64,000 bases of DNA from Cricetomys ansorgei (GCA_026225945.1 JAMJFZ010000181.1:930001-994000); one strand, 5' to 3'; positions 33,421-43,565 are shown, counted from the stretch's first letter. Notes: generated by a model not told the origin, from the letters alone. Translations and numbers: made by a program.

Positions 33421-34087
33421 CCCACTTTCAGTTCTAAGAACATGGTGAAGTATTAGTGGGGTCGGAAACATGATCAATGACCTGACAGAGGTTACAAACA
33501 GATTAGTGCGGTCAATGACTCAGGGGGGAACTCGGCAACGTGGGGGGAACGTCAGCAACATGGACGAGGAGGTGGGTGCTGTAGGGGAAGAGGCCAGCAA
33601 CCTGGAAGGAAAGGTCAGCTAGTCAGTTGAGATTTTGAAAAAAAAAAAAATCAGGGATTGGAAATGAAAACCTCAAAGACTCGAATGAAAAAAGTATCAT
33701 AAATGGACTCAGTAAAACAGGAGAGAGAAGAAAGCTGGCAAAAAAAAAAAAAAAAAAAGACAGTATCAAAATGATAAGAAGGCGGAAAATATAAATAAAT
33801 CAATCAATCAATAAATAAACAAACAAACCTGGCGAGAGCATCCAAGCACTCTTGAGTTGTGATGTAGAAATAGAACTAAGCCTCCGTGAAGAAGAAGGAG
33901 CTGAGATAAACACTAAAGGCATAAAGAATCTAGTCACGGAAATCACAACAGAAAACTCCTCAAATCTAAAGAAAGAAAGAGATCATTCAAACACGCTAGG
34001 CATTTAAACTCCAAATAGACATGGCCAAAAAAGGAACCTCTCTAAGTTAAGATGTCAAAAATATAAAGCAGAGACACAACATTAAGA
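33421..34087 (+). mobile_element. Old L1/HAL1-like element, ORF1 region, part 1
   Basis: A degenerate repeat of short blocks ('aacatgatcaatgacctgac', 'acagaggttacaaacagatt', 'ggaacgtcagcaacatggac') resembles the heptad-type coiled-coil coding part of L1/HAL1 ORF1. Downstream blocks 'aaactccaaatagacatggc' and 'cataaagaatctagtcacgg' match the later ORF1 order. The frame is broken throughout, and A-rich interruptions are present near 33640 and 33740. Confidence 0.6.
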
Positions 34088-34092
34088 TTCAT

Positions 34093-34240
34093 AAGGTAGG
34101 GGGCCAGAGAGATGGTTGCTCTTTCAGAGGTCTTGAGTTCAATTCCCAGAAACCACACAGTTTATATAGACTACACGGTCTATAATGGGATCAGATGCCC
34201 TCTTCTGACATGCAGGTGTACATGCAGATAGAGCACCCAT

Positions 34241-34289
<49 letters not shown>

Positions 34290-34292
34290 TTA
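34093..34292 (+). mobile_element. B2 SINE with GT-expanded tail, inserted in old L1
   Basis: B2 blocks 'ggggccagagagatggttgc', 'gagttcaattcccagaaacc', 'gatgccctcttctgacatgc' and 'gcagatagagcacccatata', followed by about 20 TG units (34246-34286). L1 ORF1 sequence resumes right after. Part of the head is deleted. Confidence 0.9.
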
Positions 34293-34471
34293 TTTATGAG
34301 GTAAATACACCAACTCACCCACAAAGACAGACGCATCGGAGTAATGTCAGATTGCTGATTAGCATCCTTCAAATCAAGGAAAGAATGGAATGATATATTT
34401 CAAGCCCTGGAAGTAAATGACTGTCCACCAATAGTGCTACACTCAGCAATGCCATCATTTAAATGTAATAG
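34293..34471 (+). mobile_element. Old L1/HAL1-like ORF1 region, part 2
   Basis: The blocks 'cgcatcggagtaatgtcaga', 'gaaagaatggaatgatatat' and 'cagcaatgccatcatttaaa' match the C-terminal part of L1 ORF1. The sequence stops at the Smarce1 retrocopy and resumes beyond it. Confidence 0.65.
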
Positions 34472-35809
34472 CGCGACAAAGGGAAGCAAAGCTAGAGTTG
34501 CGGGTGCCTTTTTGGCCTGTGGTGTATTAAGTATTAAGTATTAAGATTCCTTCTTAAGGAACTAAGAAATTTAATCTTCTAAAGTGTCAAAAAGACCTCC
34601 CACCCCAGCTGCTCCACAAATGCCCAGCACACCAGGGTTTGTGTGATACAATCCATACAGTCATCTCACCTACAACTACAAACTGGGAGGGAATCCGGCA
34701 CCAACAGCCAGGTCACAATCCTGTGGTAGTATGATTCCAAAACCTCAAAGCCACCAGAGAAGTCACTGACACCCAACATGAGGTACAGCAGAAAGGTCTG
34801 GGACCAAGTAAAGTAAAGTTCCAATCCTCACCTAGAGTTGTGGGAGATTGGCAAGATTATTGGTGGCATGTGGTAAGACCTCATAGATGAAGAGAGACAA
34901 GAATATTTAAATGAATACAAAGTGGAAAAATTAAGTACAATGAGTCTATGAAGGCCTATCATAATTCCCCTGCATACCTTGTATATATCAATGCAAAAAG
35001 TCGACAGAGTCTTGCACGGAGAAAGGAGAACCTTATAGGAGCATCCAGCCTGCTGAGGCTCCAGATGATTATGATGATGGCTTTGCAATGAACCATACAG
35101 CTACTGCCTGTTTCCAGAGAAACCACCGCCTCATCAGTGAGATCCTCAGTGAAAATGTGGTACCCGATGTATGGTCAGTCATCACAAAAGCTAGAATGCA
35201 GGTCCTTAAGCAACAGGTCTAGTCTTTAATGGTTCATCATCGAAAACTAGAAGTTGAGCTTCTTCAGATAGAGGAACAACACCGGGAAAAGAAGAGAAAA
35301 TTCCTGGGAAGTGCAAATTCCTTTAGTAATGACCATAAAAGGCTATGCAGTCTGAAGGTGAACATAGACATGGAGAAAACTACTGCCAAAATTGCACAGG
35401 CAGAGGCATAGGCTCACAAAAGTCAAGAGGAGAGGGAGAAGGAGGCAACAGAGCAGGCTGAGCACAGCCAGGGCTACATTGCCCCTGAGGAATAGCCAGA
35501 GGCAGCAGGGGGGTTGGGGCACAGACGACATCTCGATGAAAACAGAGACACACCCTGAAGAAACACAGAGAGCCAACAGAATGGTGAAGGACAAGCAAGA
35601 GTGGGCAGGAGGGGGTTGACAGCATGGAGGTGGAAGGGACCAGTGATAGCAATACTGGCTCAGAGACCAGCAGTGGTACAACAGTAGAAGAGCCACCCAC
35701 AGACCCCATGCCAGAGATGAGAAGAAAGGACAAATGTTGTCTTGTTTTATGTGTCCTAGAACTTTTTTAAATGAAAAACATAATAATTTTTGGTTTATAA
35801 ATAAATAAA
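34472..35809 (+). pseudogene. Smarce1-ps: Smarce1 (BAF57) processed pseudogene, full-length retrocopy
   Basis: An intronless copy of the mRNA for SMARCE1, the HMG-box subunit of the SWI/SNF (BAF) chromatin-remodelling complex. A 5' UTR-like segment is followed by a copy of the start region (34584, ATG replaced by GTG), the HMG-box region (about 34735-34930), the acidic DYDDGF block (35062 onwards), the NHRLISEIL and coiled-coil region ([16 protein letters not shown], 35229 onwards), the C-terminal EEPPTDP region and a short 3' UTR ending in a decayed A-rich tail. Breaks include frameshifts in the HMG region, a roughly 30-base loss in the middle, in-frame stops at 35220 and 35409, and a stop in place of a glutamate-rich codon near 35494. 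A 12-base duplication matching at 10 positions flanks it (34460-34471, 35810-35821). No functional protein is expected. Identity is recognised from the conserved protein blocks; the UTR limits are inferred from the duplication. Confidence 0.93.
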
Positions 35810-36735
35810 TAAATGTGATGGAGAAGTAAGGACCATTTCACAATAAGTACAAACTAAGGCTGTTTATGACCACGAAGCCAGTACTATTAGAGAAGATACT
35901 TGAAGAAATGTTACGTACACAGGAGAGGAAGAAAGATGGTCTCCAGAACATGGTATACAATAAACTTCATGAGAGGAATGGCTGAACAAGAAGAGCTAGC
36001 AAAGAATCCATCATGTCCAGCACAAAAAAAAAAAAAAAAATCCCCAATTCTAGTAGGAGAGGCAGTAAAGAACGAAGAATAATACAACCAAGCAACAATC
36101 AAAATTTGAAGAATTAGTAAATATTTTTGAATAACAACCTTAACTGTAAATAATTTCAACGCACAAAGAGATACAGACTGAGCTCATTTTTAAAACTAAA
36201 CTCCATTATCTGTTATCACCAAGAAACACACATTTTAAAAGGAACCAATTCATCAAGAATATATAACAATTGTAAATACATATGCACCCAACTTTGGAGT
36301 CTCCCACTTTGTAATATATACAGCAATGGATATAAAGGCCCTTATACTTTAATAGGAGGTCATTTTAATACCCAGTCTCGTCTCTAGATAGATTGCTCAA
36401 ACTGAAAATCAACAAATAAACCACAGAGCCACATCATACATCAAATAGACTTAACATATACTTGCGGAATATCCCATCCAGTAGAAATAGAATACTCATT
36501 CTCTTTTCAGAAGCCCATGGGACTTTCTCTAAAGCAGGCCATCTTCTAGACCACAAATCAAGACTTACCAATATATAAGAATCAAAACAACCTCTTATAT
36601 TTTATCAGATCACAGTGCGATAAGGCTAGAAATCAATAGCAAGAAAAACTACAGAAGCTGCTGCAGTACATGGAGAATGAATCTTTACCTCACTGGAGAA
36701 ATAAAGGAGAAAATTTGTAAGTTCCTAAAATCAGG
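35810..36735 (+). mobile_element. Old L1 element: ORF1 end and ORF2 endonuclease region
   Basis: L1 resumes exactly after the retrocopy: 'gctgtttatgaccacgaagc', 'gatacttgaagaaatgttac' and 'agaggaagaaagatgg' close ORF1. From about 36090 the ORF2 endonuclease region follows, with 'caccaagaaacaca', 'atgcacccaactttggagtc', 'gcccatgggactttctctaa' and 'gaaatcaatagcaagaaaaa'. Stops are frequent. A 17-base A tract interrupts near 36024. Confidence 0.75.
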
Positions 36736-36736
36736 A

Positions 36737-36977
36737 GCTGGAGAGATGGCTCAATAGATAAGAGCATTGGCTGCAAAAAAAAAGGAGGGTCTGAGTTCAG
36801 GATTCCATCATCCACATAAACAGTCGCGTATGGTAGACCCAGTGAGGACAGAGGATTGCTGTGGTTTGCTGGCTTCCAGCCTAACTCCAAATTCAGTAAG
36901 AAATCCTTTCTCAAAAAACTAAGGCAGAGAGTGGTAGAGCAAGACACTTCCTCAAAGGAACACAGGTACATGCACCT

Positions 36978-37009
<32 letters not shown>

Positions 37010-37042
37010 ACATATACACACTAAATAAATAAATAAATAAAT
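36737..37042 (+). mobile_element. Composite SINE (RSINE1/B4 class) in old L1
   Basis: The head 'gagctggagagatggctcaa' is followed by a B1-like body remnant ('gaaatcctttctcaaaaaac'), then 'caagacacttcctcaaagga', a CA run and a (TAAA)n tail. The related flanking words 'cctaaaatca' and 'taaaaaatca' may be a decayed target-site duplication. Confidence 0.75.
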
Positions 37043-38322
37043 AGTTTTAAAAAATCAAGTTAAAATGAAAGCATAACTTTTAAATATAGATAGGGCAATT
37101 CCAGGAGGAAATTGTATGACTTTGGGGATTTACATTTTAAAAATCAGAAAGTTATTGGAAGGTGTGCAAGAAATTAAAAATAAAACCTCCAAGAAGTAAA
37201 ATGTACAAAGCAACCAGAAACATTCTTTAGGGAATATTCTAAAAACATATCTCAAAAAAGGAAAGAAAATCTATGGATCAGAGAATTTAATGTAAAACCT
37301 GAAACACTAAAACTGCTGTAAGAAAACATAAGGGAGCCAGAGGAAACACTTTAGGACATAGGTATAAGCAATGAATTTCTGACTAGAACCCCAAAAGCAT
37401 CTGCAGTATTCCCAAGAACTGACAAATGGGAATACATGAAATGTAAATGTTTCTGTACATCGAAGGAGACTATTAACATAATAAACATTCCACAGAATCT
37501 GAGGAAACCTAACTCTGACATCTAGAGTACAAAAGGACTGCAAAGATTAAAGATCAGGGAAACAAAATTGCCAATCGATACATAAACCAATTATATGAAA
37601 AGATGGTTTCAGAAGAAGAAATACAAATGGCCAATAAGTATTTTGTTTTAAGGGCTCAACATTTATAGCAATCAGGGAAAGTGAAATTAAAACTACTTTG
37701 TCGCCCCTTCTCAGGCTAGTAAGAATGGTAACCATCAAAAACAGCAACAAATGATGGCCAATGCTGGCAAGGATGTGGGAAAGCGAAATTATCTGTACTG
37801 TTGGTGGGAGTGTGAGCCAGTGCTGTCACTGTGGAAGCCAATGTGGAGGCTTCTAGAAACATGAAATTAACACTACCTCTTGGCCCAACCATACCACTTC
37901 TGGCATCTATCCAGATGATATTTCATCCTAAAGCAGAGATACTTGACCATTCATGTTTGTTGCTGATCTTTTCACAGGAGCAAGACAACGCTTAGATGTC
38001 CATCAACAGACAAACTGATAATGAAAGTGGCCCATTTAGACAATGGAATTTTATTCAATTCTAAAGAAAAAGGAAAGCATAAAATTTATACAATATAATA
38101 TGGAACCGGACAACAATATTTTAAGTAAGATAATCCAGGCTCAGAAAGACAAATATGGTATGTTCTCTCTCATATACAAATCCAACTTTTAACTGCCCAA
38201 AGTGTGCATTCTGGTGGGAGAAAATGTAGGTGAAAGACTGGAATCTAGAAAGGCGCCCCTGTGACAGGAAGCATAGACTCCAAGGGATGAGGTAGGGCGG
38301 ATAACAGAGCAAAATAGAAAGA
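37043..38322 (+). mobile_element. Old L1 element: ORF2 C-terminal region and 3' UTR start
   Basis: ORF2 C-terminal blocks in order: 'ctatggatcagagaatttaa', 'aacaaaattgccaatcgata', 'gatggtttcagaagaagaaa', 'gtgaaattaaaactactttg', 'gcaaggatgtgggaaagcga', 'atgtccatcaacagacaaac' and 'ggctcagaaagacaaatatg'. The reverse-transcriptase core expected between the endonuclease and this part is not visible, so an internal deletion is likely. Many stops. Confidence 0.75.
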
Positions 38323-38683
38323 TGTCTTAGTAACTTTTCTACTACTGTGAAGAGCCACCACGACCAAGGCAACTTACAGAAGAGTTTATTGGAGCTTATA
38401 TTTTAGAAGGTGAGTCTGTGGCCATCATGGCAGAGAGTGTTACAGCAGGCCAGCAGGAGGCATGGCACTGGGAGTAGCTATGAGTTTATATCTTGATCCA
38501 CAGGCATGAGGTAGAGAAAGAGCTAACTGGCAATGGAATGGGCTTCATAATCTCGGCACCCACCCACTCCCAGTGACACACCTCCTCCAACAAGGCCACA
38601 CATCCCCAAACAGTTCCACCAACTGGGGACCTGGTATTGAAATATATGAACTTAGGGGAGCCATTCTCATTCAAACCACTACA
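38323..38683 (-). mobile_element. MT-family MaLR LTR in the L1 3' UTR
   Basis: A complete-looking LTR in reverse, bounded by tgtctta at left and ccactaca at right: 'actgtgaagagccaccacga', 'caaggcaacttacagaagag', 'gtgacacacctcctccaaca' and 'ggagccattctcattcaaac'. L1 3' sequence lies on both sides. Confidence 0.88.
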
Positions 38684-38835
38684 AAGCAGAAATACTGGGA
38701 ATGAAAGAGTGCAGAGGGTAGGGAAGCATCAGGGCACAAGGGAAGAGTAGTGAGAGAATCAACCAAAATGTACTATGTATGAAAACTATACAGAAGCCTA
38801 CTCTTTGTGAGTTAATTTAAAAGATTAGAACCTTA
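38684..38835 (+). mobile_element. Old L1 3' UTR end
   Basis: It resumes the L1 after the LTR: 'ggtagggaagcatcagggca', 'gagagaatcaaccaaaatgt' and 'actatgtatgaaaactatac'. Confidence 0.6.
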
Positions 38836-38837
38836 AA

Positions 38838-38926
38838 ACAAAAAAATGTGGAAAATCTAGAGGAAACGAATAAATTCCTAGACACACATGACCTACCAAA
38901 TTTAATCAAGAATATGGGAACAAGGC
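38838..38926 (+). mobile_element. L1 ORF2 fragment, part 1 (pre-RT region)
   Basis: 'aaatctagaggaaacgaata' and 'acacatgacctaccaaattt' match the ORF2 stretch just before the reverse-transcriptase domain. It lies downstream of an L1 3' end, so it belongs to another copy or a rearranged one. Confidence 0.65.
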
Positions 38927-39140
38927 TAGAGAGATGGCTCAGCAGTTAAGAGTGCTAGCTGCTCTTGCAGAGGACATGGGTTCAGTTCCAAGAATCCACA
39001 TGGAATCTTGCAACTGTTGGTAACTCCAGTTCTAGGGGGATCTGATAGCCCCTTCTAATGTTCAAAGGCACCAGGCATATACATAGTACACATGCATATG
39101 TGCAGGTAAAAGACTCATGCACATTAAAAAAAAATTTCAA
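38927..39140 (+). mobile_element. B3 SINE inside L1 ORF2 fragment
   Basis: 'ggctagagagatggctcagc', 'gggttcagttccaagaatcc', 'ggtaactccagttctagggg' and 'ggcaccaggcatatacatag', with a tail 'gcaggtaaaagactcatgca' and an A run. Confidence 0.92.
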
Positions 39141-39144
39141 ATCT

Positions 39145-39335
39145 TACTATTTTTTTAAACATGAACAACTTGAACAAATGTATAATAATCAACAAGATTA
39201 AAATACTTGTGAAATGTCTCACCACAAAGAAAAGACCAAGAGTGAGAAAGCAGAAATTTTCACCACTTTAATGGAACCCAAATCTCCATTATTTAACAGA
39301 CATTTAAAAGAATAACTGAAGCTTTTAACCCCTCA
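39145..39335 (+). mobile_element. L1 ORF2 fragment, part 2
   Basis: It continues the interrupted fragment: 'atgaacaacttgaacaaatg', 'accacaaagaaaagaccaag' and 'taacagacatttaaaagaat', corresponding to the start of the reverse-transcriptase domain. The frame is degraded. Confidence 0.65.
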
Positions 39336-39780
39336 CTGTTACGATCTTTATTGCGTTTCCACATCATCAACGCCTTCTGAGAATACCTACTGTGTAGGTA
39401 TTCGCACTGTACCTACTAAGTGATCCTCACTACCATCAAAGAATAGGAGAATGAATGATCTGCTGGAAACGGGAGGAAATGCCTTTAACTCTTTAAAAGT
39501 ACTTTGTTTAATCTGTTAATTAATTAATTAAACCATAAGAGGCATACGTTTTGAACAGAAACTAAAAATACCTTCATTTCTTAAAATGTATAGAAAAACA
39601 CATCTTTGTATATTAAAATTTCTAAACATTGGAAAAGAAAAAACAACAGCTTTGTCATTATAATGACTTTGTCTCTAGGTGGTGGTGAGAAATCATTAGA
39701 GTCTTATTTGTCCCATGTTAAGAATACAAAGCAAAGGGCATTGTTTCCATGCATGAGTATAACACGTGCTGCTCACACAC
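39336..39780. other. Unassigned sequence with a perfect hairpin
   Basis: No repeat family is recognised. It contains a perfect 10-base inverted repeat (39381-39403) and a TAAT-rich tract near 39519-39534. Confidence 0.5.
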
Positions 39781-40235
39781 ATCCTCTAGGACCCTTCTGT
39801 ATATGCACCTTCACGTTGTTTTCCTTTTAGATTCTGCACATAAGAAGAAACATGTGAGTCTTCTCTTTGTGAGACTCTTTTACCATGGTGATCACCAGCT
39901 CTACCCATTTTCCCAAAAGTGACATAATTTCTTTCTTCTTTGTGGCTAAATACAATGTCATTGTGTGTATGAAGCATACTTAAGTTACCCACTCCTCTAT
40001 TGATAACACCCAGGCTTATTGAATAATGTGTCTATTGTAAATAGTACATGACAAATACAGATGTGCAGATGTCTGTGTAGGAAACTGGGCTGAGTATTTC
40101 TTTCTATATATCCAAAAATAATACAGTTGGGTAGGTCCCATAGAAGTTCTACTTTAAATTTTTTGAGAAATCTCTCTACTGTTTCCACGGAGCCTGGGAC
40201 ATTTACATTCATAGCAGCAGTGAATAAGAGACCCT
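39781..40235 (-). mobile_element. Old L1 ORF2 C-terminal fragment, minus
   Basis: Plus-strand blocks 'ttctttgtggctaaatacaa', 'cctctattgataacacccag', 'ctattgtaaatagtacatga' and 'ctgtttccacggagcctggg' are the reverse of the ORF2 C-terminal region seen in other L1 copies here. Confidence 0.7.
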
Positions 40236-41147
40236 CAACATCTCCTACATTCTTACCGTCATTTACTCTGCCTGCTTACCTCCTAAAATCATTGGGGACT
40301 TGAGTAAAGCGGTGACCACTCTGGCTGCTGGAATGAGAACAGCTTGTAGAGGCTGAAGGAACATGGTACCAGGCTTCCCAAGAGTGGTGAGGAATTGATA
40401 TGATGGGGTCGAGGATGTGTAAACAACAAATGGACAACTGTCTCTAGAATATCGAAAGGCATATAGTGCAGGATTTCCCAATGGAAAGAATACATGTGTG
40501 AAAGGAGCAATGCCAAGGATGAACCCAAACAACTTGAGGATAAAGCTAGCTGTCCCTAGGTGTGAAAGAATTGGAGGTAGACAATGGGGAGAAAGGCTGA
40601 GCTCCGTAATGGAAAAGCTTCTCTTTGTAACTGATGGTGGTTAATAGCTGGGATTGTAGGCATAAAGAGCTTGGTTCTCCATTTTTTTGTTAAGCATCAT
40701 ATCAGCTTTCTGTTCATTATCTTTACTCTATTCCCTGTGTCTTCATTGGAAGAACCCTGAAGGAACAATCCATGATATTTCCATTGTGTTTTCTAGGTGT
40801 TGGACTGTGTACAGAAGAAAGTGGATATTGCTTGGAGCTAAAATATCCTGCTTTTGCAGAGATCGCCAGTAATTCCCTCTATGCCATCTCAGTGCTTCTG
40901 TATGTAGACATCTAACTTCTGTATAATCACCCCTGGTTTCCTGAAATCCATTCTCAAAACTCAGAGTTGCTTGCTGACAAAATCACTGATTGATATATGT
41001 TGAAAGGTGAAAAGGCATGAGATGTTAATGAAAGAGAAAAGACTCTGGTCAATAGCTCACTACTGGCAGTTACCAAAATGCAAACTCTTTTGAAATTTAG
41101 GAAAAGAGTCAGGCCTATACAGAGCCTTTCATTTATTTTTTACTTTT
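40236..41147. other. Unassigned, largely unique sequence
   Basis: Overlapping minus frames (40263-40532) have no recognised product. No repeat is recognised. Confidence 0.5.
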
Positions 41148-41362
41148 TTTTTTCTTAGTTTTTATTTATCTGTGTCAAGGTTTTGCCTGTATGTGTGTGT
41201 GTGCACCACGTGTATGTGCCAATGGAGGTTAGAAGAGAGTGTTGGATGCCAGGACTGGAGTTACAGGAGGTTGTGAGCCATTATATGAGTTCTGGGAATT
41301 GAACCCTAATTCTCTGGAAGAGCAGTCAGTGCTCTAACCTCTGAGCCATTTTCCCAGTCCCT
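41148..41362 (-). mobile_element. B3 SINE, minus
   Basis: Plus-strand blocks 'ggttttgcctgtatgtgtgt', 'actggagttacaggaggttg', 'gggaattgaaccctaattct' and 'ctctaacctctgagccattt' are a reversed B3. Confidence 0.9.
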
Positions 41363-41454
41363 GTGAATTATATTTTAAGCAAAAAAAAAAAAAAAGCATA
41401 GGTAAACAATGAAACTTGACAGAATATGTGTGACTTAAAATAGAATGAAAAAGT

Positions 41455-41622
41455 AATCAGGCATGGTGGTACATGCCTTTAATCCCAGCACTTGGCTTTA
41501 ATCTTAGCACTTAGGAGGCAGAGTCAGGAGGATCTCTGAGTTTGAGATTAACCTGGTCTAAATAGTGAGATCCAAGACAGTCAAGGCTATGTAGAGAAAC
41601 ACTGTACGAAAATAAATAAATA
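41455..41622 (+). mobile_element. B1 SINE with internal partial duplication
   Basis: A B1 whose 5' block is present twice ('ctttaatcccagcacttgg' then 'ctttaatcttagcacttag'), then 'ggaggcagagtcaggaggat' and 'gtagagaaacactgtacgaa', with an (AAAT)n tail. Confidence 0.85.
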
Positions 41623-41654
41623 AAAAGTAGAAGAACATTAGTAATTATTTTTGA

Positions 41655-41775
41655 GTGATTTCTTTTTGAGACAATGTCTCACTGTATTTGTTTTGTCTCT
41701 AGATAGAACAGTCTAGTCTTGAGCTCTGCCACCCAAGTGTTGGGATTAAAAGTGTATACCACAAAGACCAGCCAC
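41655..41775 (-). mobile_element. B1 SINE, minus
   Basis: 'ttctttttgagacaatgtct' at left and 'caagtgttgggattaaaagt' at right: the reverse complement of a diverged B1. Confidence 0.75.
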
Positions 41776-41817
41776 ATTAAATTTTCTCAATGACATAGTT
41801 GAAGATTAAATGAAATA

Positions 41818-41932
41818 GACTGTCTGGTGTGCACATGTGTAATCCTAGCACTGAGGAGGCTGAGACAGAAGGATCATGAGTTCTGAGTGAGAATGGCCTA
41901 CCTACCAAGACTCTGTCTCAAAAATTCCTTTA
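41818..41932 (+). mobile_element. B1-related SINE
   Basis: 'gcacatgtgtaatcctagca', 'gaggaggctgagacagaagg' and 'caagactctgtctcaaaaat' follow the B1 order. Diverged. Confidence 0.7.
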
Positions 41933-42147
41933 ATAAAATTTTAGTGACACTTATATATGAAATCAACAGACTGTCAGCAGGTGAATTTTCAAGGTGGCTA
42001 TTCACACCAGTAAAAGCAGAACTATGCAACACGTGCTTCCTGACATGAGCTGTGGGAAGCATTCAGGAATCTCTCTGATGATCCATTTTCAACAGTAGTG
42101 AATCTAATTTCACTCAAGTCTTTGGTTGTAACTTCCAATTTACAGCA

Positions 42148-42302
42148 ATTATCAGGACTGGAGTAATGACTATAATCCAAACACTCAGGATATTGAAGCA
42201 GGCGAATTGTTCTAAGTCTGAAGCCAGTCTGGACCATATACTAAGCTCCAGGCTAGCCTGGACTAAAGAGTAAGATTCTACTTCAAAATAGCTAAGTAAA
42301 TA
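42148..42302 (+). mobile_element. Old B1-related SINE
   Basis: 'gactataatccaaacactca', 'attgaagcaggcgaattgtt', 'ccaggctagcctggactaaa' and 'aagattctacttcaaaatag' follow the B1 order in a highly diverged copy. Confidence 0.55.
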
Positions 42303-42439
42303 AACTACTAAGAAGGTAAGACTTTCACAGAAAAACTAAAGCTTGTTTCCTTAACAGGCATCAAGGGGAAAGAAACCTTTATATTTAAGGACTAATAGCC
42401 AAATGCAAACAGGTAGACCTTAAGTGGGTAATTATTTCA

Positions 42440-42780
42440 ATAAATTAAGTAGTGAACAAAGTCAGCTGAGATTGTCGGTAAAATTTGAATGTGAGCTTGC
42501 TATGGAATGATGCCAAGGAAATTTTATTAAATTTGGCAAGTGATAATGACAATGTGGCTTTTGTAAAAATGCATATATTTTTCAAAAAATATACTCTAAA
42601 TTGTGTTGATGAAATTACATAATGTCTGGGATTCACTCTTTAAAAAAAAAAAGAAGAGAAAAGAGAATAGAGAAAAATGTAGCAAACTCTTGGGAGTTGT
42701 GGAATCTAGGTGATGAAGGCACAAGGGCTCAAATCACATTTCTTTTATTGTACAGTTGGGGGTTGTAATAATTAAAACCT
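42440..42780 (+). mobile_element. Possible ancient mammalian repeat, family not named
   Basis: 'gctatggaatgatgccaagg', 'tttggcaagtgataatgaca' and 'ggaatctaggtgatgaaggc' occur in the order of an old dispersed mammalian element that I recognise but cannot name with confidence. Confidence 0.35.
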
Positions 42781-42894
42781 CTCTGTGTTCAATCTCTAAT
42801 GCCAACCTCTCCCTTCTATCACTTCCTGACCTCTGCTCTTTCTATACAGCCCAAAAACCAGATACAAAGGAACAGCCACTATTTCCTCCCCTTT

Positions 42895-43160
42895 AAAACT
42901 ATGATATGCTTTTTCTAAGCCCTGAATAAGATCAGTCCAGTGAACATTGCAGCATAGAATGGGAGGGGACCACACGCAATACCCCACCCCTAGCTAAGGA
43001 GCTATTAACAGCTGGTGGCTTCAGGGAATGGAGAGTCAGTTTTCTTTAAGGGTGTGGCTTCTATAGGTCCATTTTGCTCCCATGAATGGCCCCATGCCCA
43101 CGATTATATAAACAGCACAAACTGGAATCAGTGGTATATATAAAATAATAAAAGCAGGAC
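42895..43160 (+). mobile_element. L1 (Lx-type) 3' UTR, part 1
   Basis: Same block order as the other 3' UTR copies: 'ctagctaaggagctattaac', 'gagtcagttttctttaaggg', 'gaatggccccatgcccacga' and 'aacagcacaaactggaatca'. Interrupted by a B1. Confidence 0.8.
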
Positions 43161-43285
43161 CAGACATGGTGGTGCACACCTTTAATCCCAGCACGGCTGA
43201 GGCAGAGCTAAGCAGATATTTGTGAGTTCATATAACAAGTTCCAAAACAGCCAGAGCTACATAATAAGGCCCTGTCTCAATAAAT
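43161..43285 (+). mobile_element. B1 SINE inserted in L1 3' UTR
   Basis: 'cagacatggtggtgcacacc', 'tttaatcccagcacggctga' and 'gccctgtctcaataaataaa'. Its A-rich tail expanded into the adjacent tetranucleotide array. Confidence 0.88.
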
Positions 43286-43340
43286 AAATAAATAAATAAA
43301 TAGATAGATAGATAGATAGATAATAGATAAATAAATAAAT

Positions 43341-43435
<95 letters not shown>

Positions 43436-43438
43436 ATA
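43279..43438. repeat. (TAAA)n/(TAGA)n tetranucleotide microsatellite
   Basis: About 40 four-base units, switching between TAAA and TAGA twice. It grew from the B1 tail. Its period explains open frames on the minus strand. Confidence 0.97.
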
Positions 43439-43565
43439 GGAGAACACAAAGTTGAGAGAGGTTGGGAGAAGAGATTGGATTAGGGAATAGTTGAGGGAAG
43501 GAATAGGGGAGTGAAAATGATCAAAATACATCACACATATATATCAAATTCTAAAAAATTTGATA
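43439..43565 (+). mobile_element. L1 (Lx-type) 3' UTR, part 2
   Basis: 'gagaacacaaagttgagaga' to 'aaatgatcaaaatacatcac', the L1 terminal module continuing after the B1 and its array. Confidence 0.75.

Noticed and set aside
35229..35733. Open frames on both strands over the Smarce1 copy, including 117-codon minus frames
   Set aside because: The plus frame is a remnant of the dead retrocopy; the minus frames are antisense shadows of its compositionally biased coiled-coil region.
38318..38688. Five-base duplication flanking the MT LTR (aaaga / aagca)
   Set aside because: Only three of five positions match; too weak to claim as a target-site duplication.
43279..43438. Regular repeat spacing considered as a CRISPR-like array
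   Set aside because: Four-base units without spacers; a microsatellite in a eukaryotic genome.
43228..43534. Minus frames with IYLSIYLFIYL repeats resembling a membrane protein
   Set aside because: Translation of the TAAA/TAGA array; not a transmembrane protein.
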